Source: Pelagomonas calceolata (Eukaryota; Sar; Pelagophyceae; Pelagomonadales; Pelagomonadaceae). From it: a stretch of DNA of 64,000 nucleotides. Position 1 is the first letter of the stretch. The number at the start of each line of letters is the position of its first letter. The position numbers and the translations under genes are program-made. The stretch lies in contig CAKKNE010000003.1 in NCBI GenBank assembly GCA_918797485.1, positions 1,550,001 through 1,614,000 of the forward strand. The letters are read 5' to 3'. Under the pieces are notes generated by a model. The model was not told where the DNA came from. It did not search any database and saw nothing but the letters and a program-made list of their open reading frames with translations. This document shows, piece by piece, positions 1-8,453 of the stretch.

Positions 1-1
1 G

Positions 2-733
2 GACCGGCAGCCGCGCGCGCGGCAGGACCCCTTTGAGGAGCGGTTGTTGCAAGTCAGGCAGGAATTTGCGGCGCAGGAGCTGTGCGGCCTGGAGGCCCGG
101 AACAACTACTTTATTACGTCGGCGATCGATGGAAGGCAGATGTTACATGCCGCGGAGGAGTCTGATTGTTTGGAACGGATCTTTTGCCGCCTGTGTCGGG
201 GCCTGACGATGAACATCACGCTCAATGACAAGAATGGCCCGTCGCGCCTCAAATTAGTAAAGCACTGGCACTGGCCGCAGTGCCCCTGGCCGCTCTGGCT
301 GCACCCCTTGGTTTGGTTTTATGTTTTACCTAGACAATGTCTCTGTCGCGACGACGCGGCGGAGTTTTCCGTGTATGACGGCGAGAAATTGATTGGGAGG
401 GTGCGCGACAACGCGGCGTCGACCGTTCGATGCGTGGGCCGGGCTACTGTATTGGATAGCGCGGGCGCGTACGCCTTGCAACTCGGCCCCGTCGAGCACT
501 GCTCCGGCGCCGTCTGCTGCCCCTGCGTCTGGGGCGAGCGCGTGCCCGTGCACGACGCTTCCGGTGCATCGGAATTGGCAGAGATCAACCGGCCGCCCCT
601 GACCTGCGCCGAGCTCTGCGGCCACACGAACCGGTTCGTCGTCGACCTCGGAGGCGTCGGCGGCGAGTACCGCAAGCTCCTGCTCGCGGCGGGGCTCCTC
701 TGGGACCTCACGCACTGGGAGGTGCAGGGGTAA
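2..733 (+). CDS. Phospholipid scramblase-like protein (5' partial)
   Basis: The open frame runs in from before the window with no in-window ATG needed, so this is the C-terminal part of a longer protein ending at TAA 731-733. It reads as the scramblase fold: an early 'NNYFITSAIDG' strand pair, 'AAEESDC', then Cys-rich stretches ('PRQCLCRDD', 'CCPCVWGERV') around 'DGEKLIGRVRD', and a C-terminal 'KLLLAAGLLWDLTHWE' helix where the family has its short hydrophobic segment. Scramblase-family proteins sit at membranes and move phospholipids between leaflets in a Ca2+-dependent way, or act in trafficking; which applies is not visible. A hydrophobic 'PLWLHPLVWFYVL' insert is unusual. Its stop lies 27 bp from the convergent ABC1 kinase stop. 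Confidence 0.7.
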   Translation, partial: DRQPRARQDPFEERLLQVRQEFAAQELCGLEARNNYFITSAIDGRQMLHAAEESDCLERIFCRLCRGLTMNITLNDKNGPSRLKLVKHWHWPQCPWPLWLHPLVWFYVLPRQCLCRDDAAEFSVYDGEKLIGRVRDNAASTVRCVGRATVLDSAGAYALQLGPVEHCSGAVCCPCVWGERVPVHDASGASELAEINRPPLTCAELCGHTNRFVVDLGGVGGEYRKLLLAAGLLWDLTHWEVQG

Positions 734-760
734 CACTAACTATCATTGTATCACAACTTG

Positions 761-3700
761 TTAGGGAGCTACCTCTTCCTTCTCCGGCTTCGCCGCCGGC
801 CGCACGACGTCCGACGCCTGCCGCGCCGCCGACGCGAGCGTCTCGCCGACGCCGCCCGCGCCGTGCGCGCGCTCCGCCGCTCTGTCGAGCACAGCTGCGG
901 CGAAGCGCCGTCCCACGAGGCCCGCGCGGCGCGCCGTCTCCGGCGTCGCGACGCTGCGCAGGTCCACGTCCGACGTAGATAGCGCCTCGACGACCTTCTG
1001 AGGGTCGACAGAGCCCTCTCCATCCCCACTCACCAGGCCACCGATCTTCTCGGCGGCGCCCAGCACCTTGCGGTCGCGCTCGTCGGCCTTGACCAGCGGC
1101 GCCACGGCCTCCGCCAGGGCCGCGGCGGCCTCGACGCCACCGGTCAGAGGTAACAAAGCGGCGCGCGCGGGCCCAGGCAGGTTCCGCAGGCCCGCGATGG
1201 CCGACCGTAGCGGCCCGTCGTCGGCCTCGCCCGATAATTTGTGAGGCAACAAGGGCGTCGCGTCGATGGCGTCCGTGAGTGCGGCTCGCACGGAAGCATC
1301 TAGCAGGGACGCCGCCTCCTTGACGACCGTCTCTTGCACGAGGTTGCTATCCTCGGCGAACAACACGTCGGCGACCAGCTCGCGCTGCGCCTCTTGCGAG
1401 GCCTTGTCCGAGTCCGCCAGGACGACCTCCGTCGACGCGTCCGATAGACCCGCGCCGCTCGTCGCCGACGTGTACGACGCGAAGCCGTCGATCATCTCCT
1501 GCGTGGAAATCAACCAGTGCGTCGGGTGCACTAAGTCATTTCTCGGCGATGACGCGGCCGCCCTGGCTCTGTCGAGCGGTGAGGAACCGGCATCACCACG
1601 CCATCGAGCAGGCGTCGCGTCGATGGCGTGGAGGACGACGCGACGATTCAGCACGAACGCGCCGTAAAATTTTGATTTCCACACCGTCGCGGACCGAGAA
1701 CTTTTCCACGTCCACTCCATTGTTGGGGTCCTTGCCGTAGATCATCGCAGATAAAGCTGCGCGTGCCCTAGGCGAGTCATCTTTAAATAGGCGACGGGCT
1801 AAATACGGGTAGCACTCCTTCAATATCGCGTACGAGTCGTCCACCGACAACCCAATGCCCTCGAGCGTCGAGAAAGCCCTAACGACGTACAGCACCCACG
1901 TCGGTAATTGAAAGAGCTCCCGGTTCCGCCGCGACCTGTGTGGAAATCAAAATTTACGGCGCGTTCGTGCTGAATCGTCGCGTCAACCTCTACGCCATCG
2001 ACGCGACGCCTGCTCGATGGCGTGGCGATGCCGCTTCCTCACCGCTCGACCGAGCCAGCACGGCCGCGTCATCGCCGAGAAATGACTTAGTGAAGAATTG
2101 TCGGGTGCACCCGACGCACTGGTTGATTTCCACACAGGCCGCGACATCTCCTCCATCACATTTGAAACACCTCGGACGTCCACGCCTTCCTTCGCCAATT
2201 GATCTTCCATGCGCTGCACCATCTCCGCTCTAGCTAGCTTCCTTATTTCATCCTTATCTTCCGTGCCGTAGCGGTCCTGTAACTCCTTCCTTACGCGTTG
2301 CTGCATTGCTTTCGCCCCACCGCCACCAGACAACTGTCGTAACATGAAGCTGAGGCCGTCGGTGATTCCACTATTTGCTACTCGTTCTAATTTATCTGGA
2401 GGGGTGAATCCTAAGTTGACAAAGTCTTTTGGAATAGCATCTAGATCTTCGGTGTTGACGTGCGCGATGAACTCTAACAAAGCGTACTGTAAGTCGTTCG
2501 GTACCTGGAGCGTCATGCCCCAGTCCAGGATACATAGCCTCCCGTCGTACGTCCTCAACAGATTGCCGGGGTGGGGGTCGCAGTGCAAGGTACCCGTATC
2601 CAATAACATCGTCAGGTAGGCATTTATCGCAACACCGCACAAGCGCGGCACGTCGGGAGACGCCGAGACATCTAGTCTCGTACCATCGATCCACTCCGTC
2701 ACTAAAACGTTCTCTCGCAATAGATCCGTGACGACGCGAGGAGAAATGACCGCACCCAGCCCGCGCGCCTTCATCGCTTCACTGAACTCTTGCGTGTTGG
2801 TAGCCTCCGCGACATAATCGACCTCATTGACGAAGCCGCGGCCCCACTCGTCCACGAGCGCTAGCGCCGTTTCGATGTCCTCGGGTTCCGTTTTTACCTT
2901 GTTGACGGCGTTCGAGATCCGCACTTGTAGTGGCGTGAGTAGTCGTAACACGTAGAGATCTAGAGCAATGTCCGCGAGGACACCCGGCCTTCTTACCTTC
3001 ACGGCGACGTCGCGCACCTCCCCAAGGTCGTCATCTGAAGGCTTGTAGTTGCCTTCCCTCAGTCGCCCCTTGTACACTTGACCAATGGAGGCTGAAGCGA
3101 TGGGCGATGGTGTTAACTCTTCAAAGATGTCTGATAAATCACGGACGCCTAAGTCTCTTCGTAAAATAGCGGTGGCCTGAGCATCACTAAACGGAGGCAC
3201 CGCGTCCTGGAGCTTTCGCAGCTCCAACGCGTAGGCTTCACTGATGAGATCAGTTCTAATAGACAAAGCTTGTCCGAGCTTGATGAAGGTCGGTCCTAGT
3301 TCTTCGCATAACGCCAAACATTCTTTGGCCCGCTCCGGTTCTGAGGCCTCGGGCCAGCCTCGTAAGTAATCAATTAACAATTTGACGTTGAACGCAAATG
3401 TAGCTTGTGTCAGCCAGGCCAACCGCTCCGCAACGAGCAAAGGCCTCTTGGCGTAGAAGGCCTCGGCCTTTGCGGGCGAGTAGTCGTTGGCCCCACCCTT
3501 GTACGGGGCCTCCGCCTCTTCCGGTAATTGTGTTGCTGTGCGTTCCTGCCGCTTGCGCTCGGCGGCTCCTGTGAGTAAAAGTGCTGGCAGTGTAAGAGCG
3601 ACGGTCGCGGCGCAGGAGGCGGCCATGACGGTCGCGTACGGCGTCCAGTCGCCCTGCAAGGCGTGCTGGGCCTCGCTCAGTAATCGCGTCGCTAGGTCCG

Positions 3701-3929
3701 TGACGGAGCCGTCGGGCGCTTGCGGGAGAACTGGTGGTTGGATGGCCGGCAGCTCTACGGTCGGCAGCTTTTCGGGGAGGCTGGGGAGCTGGAGCGTCGG
3801 CGGCTGCGGCAAGTTCTCTACGTTGAGCTGCGTCGACCACTTTGGTAAAGGCGGCATCGTGACGGGCAGCTGTAAGGCTGTCGCCGCAACGGCGCATAGT
3901 GCGACGCGCATCATCATGTCGCCTCGCAA
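761..3929 (-). CDS. Plastid ABC1 (AarF/ADCK) family atypical kinase, three exons
   Basis: Exons on the minus strand are 3929-2146, 1935-1695 and 1498-761 (920 residues after splicing). The phases fit (2 then 0), and the joined protein reads through the conserved ABC1 core into 'SRRNRELFQLPTWVLYVVRA'. Family motifs seen: 'FIKLGQALSIRTDLI' (KxGQ), 'ASIGQVYKG', 'VAVKVRRPG' (Lys), 'NEVDYVAEA', and 'LHCDPHPGNLL...LDWG' as catalytic loop and metal-binding DWG. The N terminus (MMMRVALCAVAATALQLP) looks like a signal peptide plus plastid transit start; ATG 3917 is an alternative start. Plastid ABC1 kinases act at plastoglobules or thylakoids in prenylquinone and lipid metabolism. Retaining either intron brings a stop in frame. 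The long C-terminal tail after exon 3 begins is poorly conserved. Confidence 0.9.
1499..1694 (-). mobile_element. Introner element A forming intron 2 of the ABC1 kinase
   Basis: A 196-nt GT-AG intron that is nearly all transposon-like element. Its ends are CTGCGTGGAAATC and GATTTCCACACCG, an imperfect terminal inverted repeat shared with element B, and the interior is closely similar to B over its whole length by eye. It lies in the opposite orientation to B relative to the gene, yet both give in-frame splices. A core inverted repeat (ACGCCATCGA ... TCGATGGCGT) lies inside. No clear 8-bp target duplication is seen: GTCCGCGA on the donor side against GAGATGAT after the acceptor. Confidence 0.85.
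1936..2145 (-). mobile_element. Introner element B forming intron 1 of the ABC1 kinase
   Basis: The element spans 1936-2137 with near-perfect terminal inverted repeats (CTGTGTGGAAATCAA / TTGATTTCCACACAG). It is flanked by identical 8-bp direct repeats GCCGCGAC at 1928-1935 and 2138-2145, a clean target-site duplication. In gene sense the upstream repeat copy is GTCGCGGC, so its first two bases give the GT donor, while the AG acceptor is the last two bases of the terminal repeat. Removing element plus one repeat restores the pre-insertion exon exactly (ATG TCG CGG CGG AAC). This is how DNA-transposon introners are known to make introns in Aureococcus. Confidence 0.92.
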
Positions 3930-4220
3930 CTACTTATGGCTATAGTATGGCTAGGCTGGATATACGTGTGTGGACGCGCCGTACACACAAAAAGTTTTCC
4001 TCAGACTCCAAGCCACGGTATCGAAGGCCAGTCTTAAGGCAAAGACTTAGCAAATCGGCCTACGAGCGGCTACAGACAGCTCAAGGTCCACCACCGCAGC
4101 CGCAGATTACTAGCGGCTGTGGAGGCACTAGCAAAAAAAAACACGGGTCGTTGCGACGCCATCGCCGCGCCCCGCCCACACAGAAAGTGCATCAACACAC
4201 TTAGCACACATACCCCTAGA
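3930..4220. other. Short intergenic region upstream of the ABC1 kinase
   Basis: 291 bp between the kinase start and the stop of the thioredoxin-fold gene; it must hold the kinase promoter. An A9 run lies near 4132-4140. No further signal is recognised. Confidence 0.4.
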
Positions 4221-5144
4221 CTAGACCCGCTCGTGGTCCACGTCGAACTCGCGCGGGGCACCCATCTCGAGCCCCACGTGCTTGTGCTCGAACGTCTTGC
4301 AGCAGCCCGGCTTGCCGCAGTCGTAGTACTCTATCACGGGTTCCTCGGCCTCGCTCACCACCTCATCATCGTCAGCTTCGCCCGAAGCGCACCGCGCGTT
4401 GTCGAGCCAGCGCTCGACGCGGTCGTGCGCCACCGCATCATTATCTGCGAACTCATTTAGATCTAACGCACACGCGGTCACAACGCCGCCGACGAAGGCT
4501 AGCAAGGCCCCTTTCCCGTCGCTGATCTTCTCCCGTGTTAATCGAGCGTCAATTAACTCCTTCTCCCCAATAGCCTGGCCCCGCCTCGTCCGCAGGAACC
4601 GCACGCCCCGTTCTTGAGCGGCGACAGCTAAAGCCCCATCGAGATGCTGTAAATTCTCAGAAGGCGCAAACGCATGCACGAGCACGGGACCCCGCGTCAA
4701 AGCAATAGCCAGTTCACTCGACGTCGTCTCGCGCATGCACTCGTTTTCTCTGATACGCGCAGAACGCATCTTCTCCATCAACTCATTGTCATTTTCTAAT
4801 TCGTCGAGGAACTCCGCATCTGAATCGCTGTCCTCCTCATCATCTGATGATTCTTGCTTCTTTGACGGCGCCGCGGGAAAGGGCCGCGGCGGCCGTTCAT
4901 ATTCAGGCAAAGGCGCGACGTCGACGGCGCCCCTACGAGCATCTAGAGCTTTCCGAGCCGGGTCCGCCGCCCGCAGCTGGGCCATCCATTTCGAGGCCTG
5001 GCGCCGTTCTTTTTGATCTTTAGCACAGCACGGGTCGAGCAGCGCGTCGTGCGCCTCCATGCGTCGACAGCGCTCGTCGGCGCAGTCGTCGTGGCGGCAG
5101 ACCTTGGTGGTGGCGAAGCCGCCGGGGGCCATCATGTTTGCCAT
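4221..5144 (-). CDS. Thioredoxin-fold protein, phosducin/TXNDC9-like
   Basis: A 307-residue protein. The middle has an acidic linker and then a helix ('FLDELENDNELMEKMRSAR') like that preceding the thioredoxin domain in TXNDC9/phosducin-like proteins. A thioredoxin-like stretch without a CxxC follows ('VLVHAFAPSENLQHLDGAL', 'RFLRTRRG', 'KGALLAFVGGVVTA'). Such proteins usually act as co-chaperones of the CCT chaperonin. Two Cys/His-rich ends are unusual: an N-terminal 'CRHDDCADERC...DPCC' and a C-terminal 'CGKPGCCKTFEHKHVG', which could bind a metal. The family assignment rests on the helix and strand pattern only and is moderate. It is divergent from the L17 gene, with 0.8 kb between. Confidence 0.5.
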   Translation of the reverse strand: MANMMAPGGFATTKVCRHDDCADERCRRMEAHDALLDPCCAKDQKERRQASKWMAQLRAADPARKALDARRGAVDVAPLPEYERPPRPFPAAPSKKQESSDDEEDSDSDAEFLDELENDNELMEKMRSARIRENECMRETTSSELAIALTRGPVLVHAFAPSENLQHLDGALAVAAQERGVRFLRTRRGQAIGEKELIDARLTREKISDGKGALLAFVGGVVTACALDLNEFADNDAVAHDRVERWLDNARCASGEADDDEVVSEAEEPVIEYYDCGKPGCCKTFEHKHVGLEMGAPREFDVDHERV

Positions 5145-5946
5145 CTTTGCGCGCGCAGGGAGTTCGCGCTCCTTGGCGGTCTCAGGGCGTTTTTGGGACA
5201 GTCCGCGAGCTATGGATGCTCGCGCTTGGCGAAGCTCCTGCGGCGTGCTGTGGGGCTATTTTGCGATGTGCTGGTGTGTTCTACTCGTCTGTTGCGGTCC
5301 GTATGGCAGCGCTTTGCCACAGGTCGCCTCCGGCCTCTGGCGGCGGACTCGACCGAGCCACGCGACTCAAACGACCCAAGCATTGCTCCACGAGTCCGAA
5401 AAGACCTCTCCAGCAAGCGTGTTGGTCGTTTGTCGACTTTGCTGCCGGACCCCCCTACTCGCCGAGCGATTTATAGCTCGCCGTGGTATTGGAGCCGCTG
5501 CTGCTCAGCGATACCGGCAAATCACTGCGTCTGTACGTCAAAGAAGTGACCTAGCGATCGAGCTTTCGACGCGTGCAAAAGAGACGGCCGCGCGTCGACG
5601 CGGCGGCGGAGATTGAGGCACCGCATGGCATGCACCGCTGTCAGCGGCCGCCGGCTGCGCCGCGGCACTACGTGACCTTCGGGCCGTGCCAGCGGCCAGC
5701 TAGGAGAGGCGAGCCCACGGCGGAGCTCACGGCGGAGCCACGGCGAAGCCCACGGCGGAGCCGACGCCCGGGCCGACGGCGGAGCCATCGGCCGAGCCTA
5801 CGCCAGACGCCGCCGCGGCGTGACGGCCGCCCGTCGGGCGAGGCGACGGCCAAGCCTACGCCATACGCCGCCGCCGCGCGCACAGAGAGAGACGAGAAGC
5901 ATCCATGAACGGCCCCGTAACCCTCAATCACACAGGCCTTGCAAAG
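5145..5946. other. Divergent promoter region with GC-rich imperfect repeats
   Basis: About 0.8 kb between the thioredoxin-fold gene and uL22 with no convincing gene. From about 5700 to 5870 it carries degenerate tandem repeats built on 'CGGCGGAGCC' and 'ACGGCGGAGC' units. An ATG at 5905 is in frame with uL22 and would add 14 residues. Confidence 0.6.
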
Positions 5947-6507
5947 ATGGGCAAGTACTCCTTCGACCCCGACCAGGCCGTCGAGTCCTCGAAGGCGCGG
6001 GGCTCCGCCCTGCGGGCCCACTTCAAGCACTGCCGCGAGGTCTGCCACAACATCAAGGGCATGAAGCTGCCCAAGGCCAAGGCGTACCTCGAAGACGTCC
6101 TCCAGTTCAAGCAGGCCGTCGCCTTCACGAAGTTCACGGGCGGCTGCGGGAGACACGCGCAGGGCAAGCTCCGCAACGCCGCGGGCTCGAAGTGCCGCTG
6201 GCCCCAGAAGGCGACCAAGATCGTCTTGGATTTGTTGAAGAACGCCGAGGCGAACGCGGAGATGAAGGGCCTCGATGTTGATGAGCTCATCGTGAAACAT
6301 TCGCAAGCGAACAGAGCTCCCTACCAGCGCCGGCGCACGTACCGCGCGCACGGCCGCATCAACCCGTACATGGCGTCGCCGGCGCACATCGAGCTCGTGC
6401 TCGTCAAGGCGGCGGAGCCCGTCGCGAAGGGCGAATCGGCGCCGGTCAAGCTGTCGCGGAAGCAGGCCGCGCGGCTGCGCGTGACGGCGGGCGGCGGCAC
6501 CGCTTAA
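5947..6507 (+). CDS. RPL17: 60S ribosomal protein L17 (uL22)
   Basis: The 186-residue product starts MGKYSFDP, like eukaryotic L17 proteins (about 184 residues). It contains '[25 protein letters not shown]', the conserved '[14 protein letters not shown]', and the C-terminal '[27 protein letters not shown]' block that reaches into the exit tunnel. It is a structural protein of the large subunit, lining the peptide exit. The start at 5947 is chosen because the family starts with M-x-K/R-Y; an in-frame ATG at 5905 exists and may be 5' UTR. Confidence 0.96.
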   Translation: MGKYSFDPDQAVESSKARGSALRAHFKHCREVCHNIKGMKLPKAKAYLEDVLQFKQAVAFTKFTGGCGRHAQGKLRNAAGSKCRWPQKATKIVLDLLKNAEANAEMKGLDVDELIVKHSQANRAPYQRRRTYRAHGRINPYMASPAHIELVLVKAAEPVAKGESAPVKLSRKQAARLRVTAGGGTA

Positions 6508-6902
6508 AGTGGTGGCGAAAAGAGGCGTAATATATGATTGGTTCTTATCTCGCTTCTTGCCGTGTCGCGTCGGCGGCGTGCTGCGCCTTGCCAAAGTTTG
6601 GCGTTGGCGCGAGTCTCTGGGACGCCCCGCGCGGCCGGCGCGACCGCGCCTCGCAAGTTCAGGAACCCACCCCCCAGAGCTCGATACGGAACGATAGGGC
6701 GTGGCGGGAAATCCATGGGGTCAGTCGGCCGCCGCGCGCGGGCAACAATCTCGAGCAACATTCCTGAGGCCCCAAGCTCATGGGCAGCCGTATGAATATA
6801 AACGCAAGCACACACAGCCACAAACAAACAGCAGACGCAAACGCGCGCGGGTAGCCGTAAACGCTGCAGACAGCAGCCACAAACACCATAAGCAACACAG
6901 CC
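6508..6902. other. Intergenic region between uL22 and the M48 protease gene
   Basis: 395 bp between two genes on the same strand. It holds the 3' end of uL22 and the promoter/5' UTR of the protease. An A/C-rich stretch (CACACAGCCACAAACAAACA and similar) lies just upstream of the ATG. No gene is seen. Confidence 0.5.
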
Positions 6903-8405
6903 ATGAAACGACGAGCAGGCCACAACATGCTCATGCTCAGCGCCCTGCCGCGGGCGACGGCCTTCACGAACGTCCGACGCCGGTTCCAGCCGCGCGTCGT
7001 CTTAAGGGGAATGGGGACCGAGCAGCTCGGCGCGGTCGCCGCGCCGGGCGTTCGTGTCAGGGCGCCGTGGACCAACGGCCAGCTCTATCCGGGCCAAGTC
7101 ACATCGGTCGAGGGCGACAAGGTGTCCATAAAATTCGACGACGGCGACCAGCGGGAGGGCGTCACCTGGAAGGACTGCGCGGTCGGCCCCGCTGATGAAA
7201 TGCCGGAGCCATTAATCGGCATCCGCGTCATGGCGCCGTGGAAGAACCGCCATATGTACCCGGGCCGCGTCGGCGCCGTGAGCAAAAGCAAGGACAAAGT
7301 GAAGATCAACTTCGACGACGGCGACGTGCTGGTCGTGCCGTGGGCGGCCTGCCGCCTCCGCGACGCGCCAAAAGCCTCGTACAAGCGGCCCCAGAGCCTG
7401 TCTGATTCTCTCTCGTACGCGGGCCTCACCGACTCGCAGCTCAAGCCGCGCGCGCAGCCCGCGCATGAGAGCGCCCTCAAGTGGGTCGGCTTCGCCGCGA
7501 CGCTCGCGGCCATCTCGGCGGCCATGCACGGCGCCGCCCTCACGACGTCCGGCACGTACACCTTCTTCGACGCAACGCTGAAGACGTGGGATTGGGCGGC
7601 CGTGATCTATCCCCTATGTGCCATTGGCTCCGTCGTCTGGAACATGATTCACTACGATCAGAAGGACAGCGCGGCGATTGCGAAAGCTATGGGCGGCTTC
7701 GAGAGCAACGACGCGGCGTTACGCGGTATGGTGGCCGCCGTCCACGCACGAAGCGGTCTTGGTGGTGAAATTCCGAAAGTGTATATTATACCTTCAGAAG
7801 AACCAAATGCCTTCGCTGCTGGGACCAAGGCGTCCGTCGTCGCCGTGACGACGGGACTGCTCGATCTCCTGACGCCGCAGGAGTTACGAGCCGTGTTGGC
7901 TCACGAGATCGGGCACGTACGGAATAGAGATATGGCGCGGTCGCTGTTTTCGGGATGCATGGTGGCCGGGCTAGGGTTCGCAATGACTATTGGAGATATG
8001 CTGATGCAGGGTGAGCGGCGGGATCGACGGCGGAAGAAGAGCAAGGACGACAAGGGCGACTCATCGCTCGGAGCGCTCGGGCTCATCTTGTACGCCTCCG
8101 GGGCGATCACGCAAGCCATGGGTACTATCCTCAGAATGATGCACTCACGATCGGCGGAGTACGCGGCCGACGCGTTCGCGAAGAGCATCGGCGCGGGAGC
8201 CGACCTCGCGTCGGCGCTGGAGAAACTCGAGGCGTCCCACGCGACGGTGAAACGAGACGAGAAGTCCCTCGGCCTCGCGGCGAACGCCTTCGCGGCGTCG
8301 TACATCGACAACCCGCCGGAACGCGACTCGTGGTTACTCACGATGGGCGGGTGGCTGCGGACGCATCCCCGGAACCAGGACCGCATCGAGCGGTTGCTCG
8401 CCTAG
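6903..8405 (+). CDS. M48-family zinc metalloprotease with two N-terminal Tudor-like domains
   Basis: A 500-residue protein. Residues 1-30 look like a signal/transit sequence (ATAFTN resembles the stramenopile plastid motif). Two similar small beta-domains follow at about 46-95 and 103-153, each with 'VRAPW.N...YPG.V......VxIxFDDGD', the pattern of Tudor/agenet barrels. After a linker and hydrophobic segments near 195-245 comes an HtpX-like M48 domain with the HEIGH zinc motif at 334-338 and a downstream 'SAEYAADAFA' Glu that should be the third ligand. M48 proteases of this kind degrade or process membrane proteins. The Tudor pair at the front is not usual for HtpX. Its stop is 48 bp from the convergent DENN stop. 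Confidence 0.88.
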   Translation: MKRRAGHNMLMLSALPRATAFTNVRRRFQPRVVLRGMGTEQLGAVAAPGVRVRAPWTNGQLYPGQVTSVEGDKVSIKFDDGDQREGVTWKDCAVGPADEMPEPLIGIRVMAPWKNRHMYPGRVGAVSKSKDKVKINFDDGDVLVVPWAACRLRDAPKASYKRPQSLSDSLSYAGLTDSQLKPRAQPAHESALKWVGFAATLAAISAAMHGAALTTSGTYTFFDATLKTWDWAAVIYPLCAIGSVVWNMIHYDQKDSAAIAKAMGGFESNDAALRGMVAAVHARSGLGGEIPKVYIIPSEEPNAFAAGTKASVVAVTTGLLDLLTPQELRAVLAHEIGHVRNRDMARSLFSGCMVAGLGFAMTIGDMLMQGERRDRRRKKSKDDKGDSSLGALGLILYASGAITQAMGTILRMMHSRSAEYAADAFAKSIGAGADLASALEKLEASHATVKRDEKSLGLAANAFAASYIDNPPERDSWLLTMGGWLRTHPRNQDRIERLLA

Positions 8406-8453
8406 TTGCTATTTCCCTTATTCAGTTTAAGTATACAATCATATCCCAATTAC

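Noticed and set aside
5700-5908. Arg/Pro-rich frames over the GGAGCC repeats as a protein
   Set aside because: Repeat-driven composition, no conserved motif, and directly upstream of uL22.
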